From Sutterella megalosphaeroides (lineage in GTDB: Bacteria; Pseudomonadota; Gammaproteobacteria; Burkholderiales; Burkholderiaceae_F), in the NCBI RefSeq assembly GCF_003609995.1, contig NZ_AP018786.1, positions 501,501-565,500 on the forward strand: a stretch of DNA of 64,000 nucleotides. Reading direction: 5' to 3'. The position numbers and the translations under genes are program-made. Below the pieces are notes generated by a model. The model was not told where the DNA came from. It saw nothing but the letters and a program-made list of their open reading frames with translations, and did no database searches. This document shows positions 1-11,156 of this stretch, one piece after another; position 1 is the first letter of the stretch; each line of letters begins with the position of its first letter.

Positions 1-527
1 CGCCCGGGCAGATCGTGGTACCGTCGATGATCTGATCCTTTTCGACAACGCCGACCGCGAAGCCCGCGAGGTCGTATTCGCCTTCGGGGTACATGCCGGG
101 CATCTCGGCGGTTTCGCCGCCGATCAGCGCGCAACCGGCCAGCTCGCACCCCTTGGCCACACCGGTGACGACGCGCGAGGCGACGTCGACGTCAAGCTTT
201 CCGCAGGCGTAGTAGTCAAGGAAGAAGAGGCTCTTCGCACCCTGCACCAGGATGTCGTTCACGCTCATCGCGACGAGGTCCTGACCGACCGTGTCGTGGC
301 GGCCGAGGCGGAAAGCGAGCATCAGCTTCGTACCCACGCCGTCTGTACCGGTGACGAGGACGGGGTTCTTGTACTCTTTGCCGACTTCGAAGAGGGCGCC
401 GAAGCCGCCGATGGAACCGAGCACGCCGGGGATGAGCGTGCGCTTGGCCGCAGGCTTGATGCGTTCAACGAGCTCGTCGCCGGCATCGATGGAAACGCCG
501 GCAGCCGCGTAGGAAAGTTGACTCATG
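1..527 (-). CDS. purM: Phosphoribosylformylglycinamidine cyclo-ligase (AIR synthetase), N-terminal part
   Basis: PurM makes aminoimidazole ribotide from FGAM with ATP in de novo purine synthesis, in the cytoplasm. Reading the minus strand from the ATG at 527 gives about 175 residues starting [20 protein letters not shown], with the family's [11 protein letters not shown] nucleotide-binding stretch, the [11 protein letters not shown] motif and the [11 protein letters not shown] motif in the expected order. The frame stays open to base 1, so the C-terminal half lies outside the window. It is divergent from hda. In many Burkholderiales an AI-2E-type permease gene sits between purM and hda; none is present here. 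Identification is firm; only the missing C-terminus is unknown. Confidence 0.95.
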
Positions 528-825
528 GATAGTCTCACGGAAGGGTAGGAACTCCCGGAGCCCGGCCGGACAAAGCGCAATCGACGGGGAGCATCGGGTT
601 GCGAGGACGGGTCCGGTAGTGGTTGATGAAAAGTGCTTGAAGTATAAGACATCGACCCGAGGGCTTGTCGGCGCAAGGTCGACTGAAAACGGTTGCGTCG
701 AAGCGCGTCTACAGCAGGGTGCGGTCCCGCTCGTCGGTTTCGCGGTCTCGGGCAAGCCAGAAGACGGCGGATTCGAGGTAAACTCTGCACAGTTTTGTGA
801 TGCAGACCTCAACGTGACAGCCGGC
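528..825. other. Divergent intergenic region purM|hda, no gene seen
   Basis: About 300 bases between the divergent starts of purM and hda. The frame of hda stays open back to 619, but that extension does not resemble Hda and is better read as leader. A TATAAG sequence occurs near 650, without a well-spaced -35 partner, so I do not call a promoter. Nothing else was recognised. Confidence 0.5.
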
Positions 826-1494
826 ATGCAGGAACCCGATCAATATCTACTCGACCTCCCTGAACTTCAGGAACGCGACCTCCCGACGCTCGACAACTTC
901 GTCGTCGGCGCGAACGCGGAGGTTGTGGCCGTGCTTCGGGAGATGGCGCAGGGAAGCGGACCGAAGTTCCTTTACCTCTACGGCCCGCAGGGGTGCGGTC
1001 TCACGCACCTTCTGAAAGCCGTGAATCCCGGAAACGGCACGCCGCAGTTCCGCGTCCCCGTCTTCAAGGCGGGAACGCCGCTCTACACGGTGGACGACGT
1101 TCACGATCTCGATCTCGGGTATGCGCGACAGCTCTTTGCGCTTCAGAATGCGGTCTATGCCGATCCGACGGCCAAATTGATCTGTGCCGGACGCACGGCG
1201 CCGCAAAAGCTCAAGTTGGCCGAGGCGATTCGCAGCCGCCTCGCTTGGGGTCTTTCCTATGCCGTCAAGCCGCTGGACGAAGAGGAGCGCTTCCGGGTGC
1301 TCGCGCGCCTTGCGTCTCTGCGCGGCATCCGCATGACGCCCGACATCGAGCGCTGGATGACGACGCACCTGCCGCGCGACATGCGCACGCTCACCCGCGT
1401 TCTGGATCTTGCCAATCAGTTGGGTCTTCGCGGCAAGCGCCGCGTCTCCCTTGCCGTGATCCGCGAGGCGGCCGACGTTCTGGATCTCCATTGA
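826..1494 (+). CDS. hda: DnaA regulatory inactivator Hda
   Basis: Hda is a DnaA-like AAA+ protein that, bound to the DNA-loaded sliding clamp, stimulates hydrolysis of DnaA-ATP and so restrains re-initiation. I chose the ATG at 826 (222 residues) because it puts the hexapeptide QYLLDL at residues 6-11, matching the clamp-binding peptide at the Hda N-terminus, followed by the family LDNFVVG segment. The P-loop is GPQGCGLT at residues 53-60: the usual Lys is Leu. The E. coli Hda P-loop is also non-canonical, so this does not argue against function. The DDVHDLD acidic motif and the C-terminal AAA+ lid follow. It is 43 bp upstream of the HAD gene and probably in one operon with it, pcnB and folK. 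A GTG at 814 is an alternative start. Confidence 0.9.
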   Translation: MQEPDQYLLDLPELQERDLPTLDNFVVGANAEVVAVLREMAQGSGPKFLYLYGPQGCGLTHLLKAVNPGNGTPQFRVPVFKAGTPLYTVDDVHDLDLGYARQLFALQNAVYADPTAKLICAGRTAPQKLKLAEAIRSRLAWGLSYAVKPLDEEERFRVLARLASLRGIRMTPDIERWMTTHLPRDMRTLTRVLDLANQLGLRGKRRVSLAVIREAADVLDLH

Positions 1495-1537
1495 GCTCCG
1501 TCGCCCGCGCTTTGTCACGGACAGCAATAGTTGAAGA

Positions 1538-2230
1538 ATGAAATTAGCCGTTTTTGATTTAGACGACACGTTGCTCCCCGTGGATACGGGGAACCGGTGG
1601 CCTCGCTGGGTGGCGAAGTGCGCCGGACTCGACCGGAAGGCTTTCGACGCCAAGGTCGATGCGTTTGCCGAGGCGTACCGTGCGGGCACGTTCTCCCCGG
1701 AAGAATTGGTGCGTTTCCACACGGAATTGCTCGCGCGCTTTCCCCGCAAAGAGCTTGACCTCTGGCGGGCGTCCTTCATCGAGTCGGTCGTGAAACCCGC
1801 ACTGCGGCCGGAAGCCGCGGCGCTCGTTGAAAAAGAGCGTGCCGCGGGTGCCCTACTCCTTCTTGCCACGGGCACGAACCGCTACGTGACCGAGCCCGTC
1901 GCCCGACTTTTCGGCATCCCCAACCTGGCGGCCGTGACGCCCGAAGAAACGCCCGAGGGCGAATTCACCGGGAATTTCATCGGATCGCACTCGTACGGCG
2001 AAGGGAAGCTTTCGCTCGTCACGGATTTCGTGCGAACGCTCAAGGCGACGGAGCCGCTCTCGGTGACGGCCTACAGCGATTCCATCAACGATCTGCCGCT
2101 TCTCAACTATGCCGCGGGCACTGCGGATGGCGCCGCCGTTGCCGTCAATCCCGACCCGAAGCTGCGCCGGGAAGCCGAGGAGCGCGGTTGGACGGTACTC
2201 GACATTTTTGGGGAAGCACACCATGTTTGA
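1538..2230 (+). CDS. HAD-superfamily (subfamily IB) phosphatase, SerB-like
   Basis: A 230-residue cytoplasmic HAD hydrolase. Motif I is FDLDDTLLP at residues 6-14 with the two aspartates in DxDxT order, motif II is in LLATGTN, and motif IV is YSDSINDLPLL, giving the full catalytic set. Subfamily IB members include phosphoserine phosphatase and histidinol-phosphate phosphatases. The substrate cannot be told from sequence. The gene sits between hda and pcnB, as in other Burkholderiales, and its stop overlaps the pcnB start by 8 bases, implying translational coupling. Confidence 0.85.
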   Translation: MKLAVFDLDDTLLPVDTGNRWPRWVAKCAGLDRKAFDAKVDAFAEAYRAGTFSPEELVRFHTELLARFPRKELDLWRASFIESVVKPALRPEAAALVEKERAAGALLLLATGTNRYVTEPVARLFGIPNLAAVTPEETPEGEFTGNFIGSHSYGEGKLSLVTDFVRTLKATEPLSVTAYSDSINDLPLLNYAAGTADGAAVAVNPDPKLRREAEERGWTVLDIFGEAHHV

Positions 2231-3653
2231 GCGCATCATTCGTCGCGTCCGCGCGTTCATGGGTTCGGGACCCGATACGAGCGTCGTGAAGGAACCTCGC
2301 ATCTACACGAAGGAAGAGCACGGCATTTCGCCCGACCTCGTTTCGTGGGAAGCCAAGCGTACGTGCGAACTCCTGCATGCCCGCGGCTTCAGAGCCTACA
2401 TCGTGGGCGGGGCCGTGCGCGATCTTCTTCTCGGCGTCAAGCCGAAGGATTTCGACGTGGCCACGGACGCCACGCCCGAACAGGTGAAGCGCGCGCAGCG
2501 TCGCGCCGTCATCATCGGGCGTCGTTTCCGGCTCGTGCACGTCATTTTCGGCCGTGAAATCATCGAGTGCTCGACCTTCCGCGCTCTCGAAGGCGCGGGG
2601 GTCCGCAAGGACGCTTCGGGGCGCGTCATTTCCGACAACGTCTTCGGCGAAATGTGGGAGGACGCGGCGCGTCGCGACTTCACGATCAATGCGCTCTACT
2701 ACGATCCCGCCACCGAAGAGCTCTGCGACTACCACCACGGTTTTGAAGATATCGGCAAGAAGCGCCTGCGCATGATCGGCGAACCCGCCGAGCGTTACCG
2801 CGAGGACCCCGTGCGCATGTTGCGCGCGGTGCGCATCGCTTCGAAGCTAGGTTTCGAAATCGAGCCGCAGACGCGACGTCCCATCGCCGAAATGGCGAAG
2901 CTTCTCTCGAACGTGCCCACGGCCCGTCTTGTCGATGAACTTCTGAAGCTCTTTACCTGCGGTCATGCCGTCGAATGCGTGAAGGCGCTTCGAAAGGAGA
3001 ACCTGCAAAAGGCGGTCTTCCCGGTGCTCGACGTGATTCTCTCGGAGCCCGACGGGGAGCGCTTCCTCATGTTGGCGCTTCAGCGAACGGACGAACGCAT
3101 CGCCATCGGGAAGAAGATTTCGCCCTCGTTCCTTTTCGGAACGCTCCTTTGGCCCCAGGTGATCAAGCGCTGGCGCCACAACTTCGAGGCGCGCGGCATG
3201 TCGTACATGGGGGCGCTCTATTCGGCCTCTCAGGACGTGTTGGCCACGCAGTGTCAGCAACTCTCGATTCAGCGCCGCTACCAGGTCGACATGCACGACC
3301 TTTGGATGATGCAGGCGAAGCTCGAGCGTCGCACCGGGAAGAACCCCTTCGCCGTGATCAATCATCCGCGTTATCGCGCCGCGTACGACTTCCTGTTGCT
3401 GCGCTCCCTCGTGGGCGAAACCGAAACCGAGCTCGTCACGTGGTGGGAAACCTTTGCGGAAGCTTCGGAAGAGGAACGTCACGAAATGATCGAGGCCGCG
3501 CAACGCGAGGCCCGTCAGAACGCCGCGAACCAGCGTAAGAAAGCTTCGCCCGACGTGCAGGGCGGGTCTCCGGAGGGAACGACAAGTTCGTCGAAACGCC
3601 GCCGTCGTCCCCGTCGCCGCTCGTCCCGCAACAAAGCGGAGTCGGCGGAATGA
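2223..3653 (+). CDS. pcnB: Poly(A) polymerase I / class II nucleotidyltransferase
   Basis: PcnB adds 3' poly(A) tails that mark RNA for decay. The ATG at 2223 gives 476 residues. The nucleotidyltransferase signature GGAVRDLLLG is at about residues 62-71, followed by metal-binding DFD at 76-78 and the RRDFTINALYY segment. The RNA-binding middle domain follows. The last 35 or so residues are a very basic Ser/Arg/Lys-rich tail (KRRRRPRRRSS), a common feature of bacterial poly(A) polymerases. The start overlaps the upstream HAD gene by 8 bases and the stop overlaps folK by 4, so the three are probably translated together. A CCA-adding enzyme is the main alternative, but length, basic tail and synteny favour PcnB. 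Confidence 0.9.
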   Translation: MFERIIRRVRAFMGSGPDTSVVKEPRIYTKEEHGISPDLVSWEAKRTCELLHARGFRAYIVGGAVRDLLLGVKPKDFDVATDATPEQVKRAQRRAVIIGRRFRLVHVIFGREIIECSTFRALEGAGVRKDASGRVISDNVFGEMWEDAARRDFTINALYYDPATEELCDYHHGFEDIGKKRLRMIGEPAERYREDPVRMLRAVRIASKLGFEIEPQTRRPIAEMAKLLSNVPTARLVDELLKLFTCGHAVECVKALRKENLQKAVFPVLDVILSEPDGERFLMLALQRTDERIAIGKKISPSFLFGTLLWPQVIKRWRHNFEARGMSYMGALYSASQDVLATQCQQLSIQRRYQVDMHDLWMMQAKLERRTGKNPFAVINHPRYRAAYDFLLLRSLVGETETELVTWWETFAEASEEERHEMIEAAQREARQNAANQRKKASPDVQGGSPEGTTSSSKRRRRPRRRSSRNKAESAE

Positions 3654-4195
3654 AAAAGGCGTTCGTTGCGCTCGGCGCCAACCTCGGTAACCCCGTCGAA
3701 ATGTTGCATGCGGCGCTCGACGACATGCGCGCGCTCCCGGGGGTCGAGGTCCTGCGCGTCAGTCGCTTTTACCGTACGTCGCCCGTCGACTCTTCGGGCC
3801 CCGACTACGTGAACGCGGTGGCGTCCGTAACGTTCGAAGGGACGCCCGAAGCGTTTCTGCACGAACTGCAGGCAATCGAAGAGCGCCGCGGGCGCGTGCG
3901 CCCCGCGGGCGTACACAACGCCCCGCGCACGCTCGACCTGGATCTTCTTGAGGTTGAAGGGGAAGTGCGTTCGACCGCATTCCTCACGCTTCCTCACCCC
4001 CGCATGACGGAGCGGCTCTTCGTTTTGGTGCCGCTTCGCGACGTGGCGCCCGACTGGCGAGCCCCGAACGGGGAAAGGGCGGCCGAGCTGATCGAAGCCG
4101 TCCGTCGGGCGGACGCGACGCAGAAGATCGAGCCGCTTGAAGCGACGGAAGCATCCGAAGCCGTCGATTCGGACGACCCTCGGGACGAACGATGA
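3650..4195 (+). CDS. folK: 2-amino-4-hydroxy-6-hydroxymethyldihydropteridine pyrophosphokinase
   Basis: FolK transfers pyrophosphate from ATP to 6-hydroxymethyl-7,8-dihydropterin in folate synthesis. The 181-residue product opens with the family ALGANLGNP motif, then SRFYRTSPVD, the pterin-binding PDYVNAV segment and the signature RTLDLDLL, with the conserved LPHPRM near residue 120. It is about 20 residues longer than usual, because of an acidic Ala/Glu/Asp-rich tail. Its ATG overlaps the pcnB stop as ATGA. Confidence 0.93.
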   Translation: MKKAFVALGANLGNPVEMLHAALDDMRALPGVEVLRVSRFYRTSPVDSSGPDYVNAVASVTFEGTPEAFLHELQAIEERRGRVRPAGVHNAPRTLDLDLLEVEGEVRSTAFLTLPHPRMTERLFVLVPLRDVAPDWRAPNGERAAELIEAVRRADATQKIEPLEATEASEAVDSDDPRDER

Positions 4196-4206
4196 AAAAA
4201 CACTGT

Positions 4207-4233
4207 GCTCCCGAACCGAAACGGGAGCGCTTC
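4207..4233 (+). terminator. Possible terminator after folK
   Basis: A 7-bp perfect stem (GCTCCCG at 4207-4213, CGGGAGC at 4222-4228) with an 8-base loop, followed by a short T-containing stretch. The T tract is weak, so efficiency is uncertain. It lies just before the TATACT box at 4237-4242 that probably drives tRNA-Leu. Confidence 0.45.
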
Positions 4234-4236
4234 TGA

Positions 4237-4242
4237 TATACT
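4237..4242 (+). promoter_or_regulatory. Probable -10 box of the tRNA-Leu promoter
   Basis: TATACT preceded by TG one base upstream, 12 bases before the mature tRNA 5' end. No good -35 hexamer is visible at 16-18 bp, so this is a -10-only call. Confidence 0.45.
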
Positions 4243-4253
4243 TCGTCCTCTCT

Positions 4254-4337
4254 CCCCGGATGGCGGAATGGTAGACGCAGCGGATTCAAAATCCGCCGGG
4301 TAAAACCGTGTGAGTTCGAGTCTCACTCTGGGGACCA
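4254..4337 (+). tRNA. tRNA-Leu(CAA)
   Basis: A class II tRNA with all arms. The acceptor CCCCGGA pairs with TCTGGGG (one G-T pair), the anticodon stem GCGGA/TCCGC holds loop TTCAAAA with anticodon CAA, a long variable arm follows, and the T arm is GTGAG/CTCAC with loop TTCGAGT. The discriminator is A and CCA is encoded. It reads UUG codons. It sits alone between folK and rfbC. Confidence 0.95.
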
Positions 4338-4343
4338 CCACTG

Positions 4344-4380
4344 AAAAGTCCAGTCGACGATCGATCGCCTGGGCTTTTTT
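4344..4380 (+). terminator. Rho-independent terminator after tRNA-Leu
   Basis: AAAGTCCAG pairs with CTGGGCTTT across a 17-base loop, followed by a run of six T. Confidence 0.7.
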
Positions 4381-4431
4381 GCTTTTCGGCGTGCCGACGG
4401 CGCGCCCTGTCGAAGACTTGGAGACTTCACC

Positions 4432-4968
4432 ATGCGCGTCGAACGACTCGAGCTCGACGGACCGATGCTTCTTTACCCGAACGTCCATGCCGACGATCGG
4501 GGGTACTTTTCGGAAACGCTCAGCTTGCGCGACCGGACGTGCGCGTTGCCGTACTTCGTGCAGGAAAACGAAAGTTGGACGCGTCGAAAGGGGACGTTGC
4601 GCGGGTTGCACTTCCAGCGCGGAGCTTCGGCACAGGCCAAGCTCGTACGGTGCCTGACGGGGACCGTGCGGGACGTGATCGTGGACATTCGGGCGGGAAG
4701 CCCGACGCGGTTTCGATGGCTTGCGGTCGAACTTTCGGCACACGACCACGCGATGCTCTTCATCCCGAAGGGCTTCGCGCACGGCTTTCTCACGCTGACG
4801 GACGACGTCCTTTTTCAGTACAAAACCGACGCCTATTACGATCCGGCGAGCGAAGGAGCCGTTCGATGGAACGATCCGACGCTCGCCGTCGATTGGGGTG
4901 TTGAAACGCCGATCCTTTCCCCGAAGGATGCCGCGGCCCCCTTCCTGGAGGCCGCAAATCTCGGCTGA
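4432..4968 (+). CDS. rfbC: dTDP-4-dehydrorhamnose 3,5-epimerase (RmlC)
   Basis: RmlC converts dTDP-4-keto-6-deoxyglucose to dTDP-4-keto-L-rhamnose for surface polysaccharide. The 178-residue length is typical. The catalytic-His motif LRGLHFQ places His at residue 60, and the cupin segment IPKGFAHGFLTL and the YKTDAYYDP Tyr region follow. It stands alone here. rfbB is 34 kb away at 39167-40177, and no rfbA or rfbD is in the window, so the rhamnose pathway is not in one cluster. It converges on the MogA-esterase gene with a strong hairpin between. Confidence 0.92.
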   Translation: MRVERLELDGPMLLYPNVHADDRGYFSETLSLRDRTCALPYFVQENESWTRRKGTLRGLHFQRGASAQAKLVRCLTGTVRDVIVDIRAGSPTRFRWLAVELSAHDHAMLFIPKGFAHGFLTLTDDVLFQYKTDAYYDPASEGAVRWNDPTLAVDWGVETPILSPKDAAAPFLEAANLG

Positions 4969-4992
4969 GCGCCGGCCGACGGCCGGCGCTTC
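4969..4992. terminator. Bidirectional hairpin between rfbC and the mog fusion
   Basis: A perfect 9-bp GC stem (GCGCCGGCC at 4969-4977, GGCCGGCGC at 4981-4989) with a 3-base loop lies directly after the rfbC stop in a convergent gap. The following T tract is poor (TTCT), so it may act as an mRNA end-stabiliser as much as a terminator. Confidence 0.6.
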
Positions 4993-5003
4993 TCAAGTCG
5001 AGC

Positions 5004-6506
5004 TCAGAAGCTCTGAGCCACGGAGCGAAGGAATCGCCCGAGGTCGTAGAGTTCCTCGCCGCCCACTTCGTGCTCCATGTCGTAGGTCTTCCACGAGAAG
5101 GCGGGAGCCACTTCGCGGATGACGCTCGCGCTGCGCTCCGCCGTGACGGGCGAAACCACGCTGTCGAAGACGCCGTGCGCCATGAAGACGGGCGTCGCGC
5201 GGCCCGCGGCCGTTGCTTCCGAGTAGAGGCGCTGAGCAAGCGGCAGGTAGCCCGAAAGCGCGGCAATGCCGCCGATCGGAGCGGAAAGACGCAGACCCGC
5301 GTAAAGCGAAATGGCCGCCCCCTGGGAGAAGCCCCCGAGGACGATGCGACGGCGGGGAATGCCGTTCGCTTCAAGTTCGTCGATCAGGGCCGACACACGG
5401 GCCGCGGACTCGCGAATGCCGAGCACGTCTTCGTTTTCGTCGATCGTGTGGCTGCGCAGATCGTACCAGCCGCGAAGCGGAAAGCCTGGGTGAAGCGTCA
5501 GTTCGCGCACCGGGGCGTTCGGCATCACGAGGCGGCAGACGGGGCCGTCCTGATGCAGGATTTCGTCCGCAAGCGGCAGGAAGTCGCGATTGTCGGCGCC
5601 GAGCCCGTGCAACCAGACGAGCGTCAGCTCCGCGGGCGCATCCGTGCTGCGGGGCGTCGCAAAGACGATCTCCGACGGGCCGAACGGCGCCGGAGCGGGT
5701 TCGGCACGTTCCTCACGGGGTTCGATGCCGGTCTCCGCCTTCGGTTCGGCTTGCTGTTCGGGTTTCGGCTCCGTCTTCGCTTCGGGCGCGGCCTGAGCGG
5801 GCGTCGCTTGGGGTTCGACGGGCTTGGCGGGCTCGGGAGCGGTTTCGGGCTTGCGAGCTTCGTCGGCCTTCGCTTCTTCGGCGGGGGCGGCTGCCTTCGG
5901 ACGGCGGGCGCTCTTCGGGCGGAAGGCTTCGACCACGTCTCCGTTCGTCTCGATGTAGGGGCCGCCGATCAAGTCGATGCAGTAGGGGACGGCGGCGAAA
6001 ATGCCGTTCACGAGCACCTTTCCGTCGTCGTCGCGCAGGCCTTCGAGCGTTTCGGCAATCGCCTTGGGACGCCCGGGGAGATTGAGAATGAGCGCGGCAT
6101 GATCGGGCGTTTCACGAAGGACGCCCACCTGGCGCGACAGAATCGCGGTGGGAACGAAGTGGCCCGAAATCGCGCGCATCTGTTCGCCGAAGCCGGGAAG
6201 CTCGCGCGTCGCGACGGCGAGCGTTGCCTCGGGCGTCACGTCGCGGCGGGCGGGACCCGTCCCGCCCGTCGTGAGAATGAGGTCGCAGCCGATGATGTCG
6301 ACCAACTCGCGAAGCGTCTTTTCGATTTCGAAGCGTTCGTCCGGAATCAGGCGCTTGTGAACCCGAATGGGGTTCGTGATGGCCTTTTTGCACCAGGCTT
6401 CGAGATTGGGGATGCCTTCGTCCGTGTATTGACCGCGGCTCGCACGGTCGGAAATCGAAACAAGACCGAGGATGAGTTCGTTTTCGGTACTGCGGGGCGG
6501 CTTCAT
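5004..6506 (-). CDS. MogA molybdopterin adenylyltransferase fused to a carboxylesterase/phospholipase-type hydrolase
   Basis: A 500-residue protein in three parts. Residues 1-203 are a full MogA: SISDRASRGQYTDEG near the N-terminus, the signature TTGGTGPARRDVTP at 79-92, then HFVPTAILSRQVGV and GIFAAVPYCIDL. MogA adenylylates molybdopterin before metal insertion. Residues about 204-275 are a low-complexity Pro/Ala/Glu/Lys linker. Residues about 280-500 are an alpha/beta hydrolase of the carboxylesterase/acyl-protein-thioesterase type: WLHGLGADNRDF, nucleophile motif GFSQG with Ser394, Asp448 (HGVFDSVV) and His479 (EHEVG). Both halves look catalytically complete. The gene precedes no partner on its strand but lies downstream of darP, the usual neighbourhood of mog in betaproteobacteria. 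One continuous frame with no stop supports a real fusion. Confidence 0.9.
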   Translation of the reverse strand: MKPPRSTENELILGLVSISDRASRGQYTDEGIPNLEAWCKKAITNPIRVHKRLIPDERFEIEKTLRELVDIIGCDLILTTGGTGPARRDVTPEATLAVATRELPGFGEQMRAISGHFVPTAILSRQVGVLRETPDHAALILNLPGRPKAIAETLEGLRDDDGKVLVNGIFAAVPYCIDLIGGPYIETNGDVVEAFRPKSARRPKAAAPAEEAKADEARKPETAPEPAKPVEPQATPAQAAPEAKTEPKPEQQAEPKAETGIEPREERAEPAPAPFGPSEIVFATPRSTDAPAELTLVWLHGLGADNRDFLPLADEILHQDGPVCRLVMPNAPVRELTLHPGFPLRGWYDLRSHTIDENEDVLGIRESAARVSALIDELEANGIPRRRIVLGGFSQGAAISLYAGLRLSAPIGGIAALSGYLPLAQRLYSEATAAGRATPVFMAHGVFDSVVSPVTAERSASVIREVAPAFSWKTYDMEHEVGGEELYDLGRFLRSVAQSF

Positions 6507-6575
6507 GCTCGTCCTCCAAAAGAGAGGCCGTCGGAAAAGCCGACGGCCGAAGTGAAACTGTGCGAATGCGCCGGG

Positions 6576-7148
6576 TTAGCGGCCGTCTTCCTCGTCCTCG
6601 TCGTCAGGCGCGTAGAGGGAGACGGGTTCGTCAAGCAACGCGTGCAGGAACTTGTAGAGTTCGCGGGCGCTCTTCGGGGGCTTTTGCAGTTCGCGCTCGC
6701 GGCGGGCGTTGCGCACGAGCCCGCGAAGCGTCTGAATGTCGACGCCCGGATGCTCGTCGATGAACTTCGTGAGGGCCTTGTCGTCCGCAATCATCTGTTC
6801 GCGAAGCGTTTCGCAGCGGTGCAGGAGCGCCACGGCGGCCTTGGATTCGCCCGTCGCGCGGTCGATGGCTTCACGTACGGCCTTCGGATCCATGTTGCGC
6901 ATCTTCTTGCCGATGAGTTGCAGCTGTCGGCGCTGCGCGCCGAAGGAGCGCATGCGGCGGAATTCGAGAATCTCGACGAGCACGTCTTCGGGCAGATCGA
7001 TGCGCTTGAGCTGATCGTCGCCGAGTTTCGTCATCTCCTTGCCGAGATCCTGCAGTTCGAGCTGTTCGCGTTTCAGCTGCGATTTGGAAGGGCCTCGATA
7101 GCGGTCTTCCGATTCGTCGTCTTCGTCGTAGTAGGCGTCCTCACGCAT
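6576..7148 (-). CDS. darP: Ribosome-associated protein DarP (YjgA, DUF615)
   Basis: DarP is a small late-stage 50S assembly factor. The 190-residue product has the family core KSQLKREQLELQDLGKEM, then RRQLQLIGKKMR and the C-terminal signature KPPKSARELYKFL. N- and C-termini are acidic. ATG 7148 is chosen over an in-frame GTG at 7157. It is divergent from pmbA, the conserved arrangement in Beta- and Gammaproteobacteria, and 69 bp upstream of the mog fusion. Confidence 0.9.
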   Translation of the reverse strand: MREDAYYDEDDESEDRYRGPSKSQLKREQLELQDLGKEMTKLGDDQLKRIDLPEDVLVEILEFRRMRSFGAQRRQLQLIGKKMRNMDPKAVREAIDRATGESKAAVALLHRCETLREQMIADDKALTKFIDEHPGVDIQTLRGLVRNARRERELQKPPKSARELYKFLHALLDEPVSLYAPDDEDEEDGR

Positions 7149-7319
7149 GGGCGGCACCGTTTGTTCAGAAAAGTTCAGGGTTTCGAAAACCCTTATGATA
7201 ACGGGTTTCCCCGAGGCCTCGGGGGGGCGCGTCGCTCGTCCTTTCGGAGGAGACGGAGCGCGGCTCGACCGAGGTTCCGAGGGTTCGTTTACTCATTACG
7301 CTTCGCATCGTTTTCCGCC

Positions 7320-8687
7320 ATGACGAATTCCGCTTCTCCTTTGCCGGACGCTTCCCTTGAGACCACCGCACAACTCGCCCGTTGGGCGATCGAGCGCGCG
7401 AAGCAGCTCGGTGCGGACGAGGCGTGTGCCGAAGTGAGCTTTGACAAAGGCCTCTCGGTCGCAACGCACCTGGGGGAAATCGAATCGGTCGAGCACTCGG
7501 ACGAGACGGTCCTCACCGTGACCGTCTGGAAAGGAAAGCGCCGCGGCCGGGCGAGTACCTCCGACCTTTCGGAGCGCGCGATGGAGGCCGTACTGAAGGG
7601 CGCCGCGGAGATCGCCTCCGTCGCGGCGGAAGATCCGGCGACGGGGCTTCCCGACGAGCGGGATCTGCAGACGGAATTTCGCGAGCTCGACCTCTGGCAC
7701 CCGTGGACGGGGACCGTGGAGGACGCCGTCGAACTCCTTACCCGCATGGAATCGGCCGCCGAGGCGTACGACAGCCGCATCACGAATTCGGACGGCGCGC
7801 GCTTTGAGACGTCGGAGGGTGCCTTTACGCTCGCGAACACCCTGGGCTTTTGCGCGGGCTACCGGTACGGGCGGCACAGCATGGACTTGGGCTCCATTGC
7901 CGAGGATGCCCGCGGCATGCAGCGCGGCGACGCCTGGACCGAAGAGCGAAGCGTCGCTCGACTGAAAAGTCCCGAAGTGCTCGGGCGGCTCGCCGCCGAG
8001 CGCGCCGTGGCACGCCTCGGGGCAAAGCCCCTTTCGAACCGTACGGTGCCCGTACTGATCGATGCGAACATCGCAACGGGGATGCTCGACATGCTCGCAG
8101 GTCTCCTCTGGGGCGGTGCGCTCTACCGTCACGCTTCGTGCCTGGAGGGGCGAGAAGGAACGGCCGTTTTCCCTTCGCACGTTTCCGTTCTGGAGTCCCC
8201 GTACACGGTCGGTGCGATGGGCTCGGGCGTTTTCGACGACGAAGGCTGTGCGGGGCTGGAGCGCGCCGTCGTCGAAGAGGGCGTGCTGCGCGGCGTCTTC
8301 CTGACGTCCTACAGCGCCCGAAAGCTCGGTCGACGCACGACGGGGAACGCGGGCGGCGCCTACAACCTCGCGCTCGTCTCGAGCCGTACCGAAGCGGGCG
8401 ACACGCTTCCCGCCATGCTCGAGCGTCTCGGCACGGGTTTTTACGCGACGGAGGTGATCGGCCACGGGTTCAACCCCGTGACGGGCGACTATTCGCGCGG
8501 TGCCTCGGGTTTCTGGGTGGAAAACGGCCGCATCGTCGCTCCCGTCGAAGGCGTGACGATGGCGGGGAACGTACTCGACATGATGGCGGGACTCGTGGCC
8601 GTGGGGAGCGACGTCGCGATGAACGGCGCCCGCTCTTCGGGGAGTCTTCTCCTCTCGCCCCTGATGCTCGCGGGTTCGAACGACTGA
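7320..8687 (+). CDS. pmbA: Metalloprotease-related protein PmbA/TldE
   Basis: PmbA (TldE) is the partner of TldD in a heterodimeric cytoplasmic protease that trims leader peptides and unfolded peptides. ATG 7320 gives 455 residues, the usual size. Family features are the N-terminal [16 protein letters not shown] segment, the central [16 protein letters not shown], and the C-terminal [32 protein letters not shown] and [10 protein letters not shown] blocks. The zinc site is on TldD, which is not in this window. The frame remains open for over 2 kb upstream, antisense to darP and mog, but that is a composition effect and not coding. Confidence 0.92.
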   Translation: MTNSASPLPDASLETTAQLARWAIERAKQLGADEACAEVSFDKGLSVATHLGEIESVEHSDETVLTVTVWKGKRRGRASTSDLSERAMEAVLKGAAEIASVAAEDPATGLPDERDLQTEFRELDLWHPWTGTVEDAVELLTRMESAAEAYDSRITNSDGARFETSEGAFTLANTLGFCAGYRYGRHSMDLGSIAEDARGMQRGDAWTEERSVARLKSPEVLGRLAAERAVARLGAKPLSNRTVPVLIDANIATGMLDMLAGLLWGGALYRHASCLEGREGTAVFPSHVSVLESPYTVGAMGSGVFDDEGCAGLERAVVEEGVLRGVFLTSYSARKLGRRTTGNAGGAYNLALVSSRTEAGDTLPAMLERLGTGFYATEVIGHGFNPVTGDYSRGASGFWVENGRIVAPVEGVTMAGNVLDMMAGLVAVGSDVAMNGARSSGSLLLSPLMLAGSND

Positions 8688-8784
8688 GTCGGCGCGCACC
8701 GAGGTTTTTCAAGTACAATCACGCACTTTGCTTTCCCGACCGTTCGCCCGCGAGCGGTCATCAACGTCTCTGGCCGGTCAAGCC

Positions 8785-10991
<2,207 letters not shown>

Positions 10992-11079
10992 TTTTTCCCC
11001 GTGCTTCGCGGAGGGCGACCTTCGGTAAGTCCCGACGGACCCTTGAAAATCCTTAAGGTCTCGCGGAAGGTTTCCCCTC

Positions 11080-11085
11080 TATAAT
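11080..11085 (+). promoter_or_regulatory. Probable -10 box upstream of yajC
   Basis: A perfect TATAAT in the tgt-yajC gap, about 70 bases before the yajC ATG. TTAAGG at 11053-11058 is too far (21 bp) to be a good -35, so only the -10 is called. Confidence 0.5.
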
Positions 11086-11156
11086 GCAAAAATCGCTCGC
11101 TTCGGGCCTCTCGCAGGCGCGAAGCGGGTTTTGGACTAGCCACTTCCGGAGTAGAA

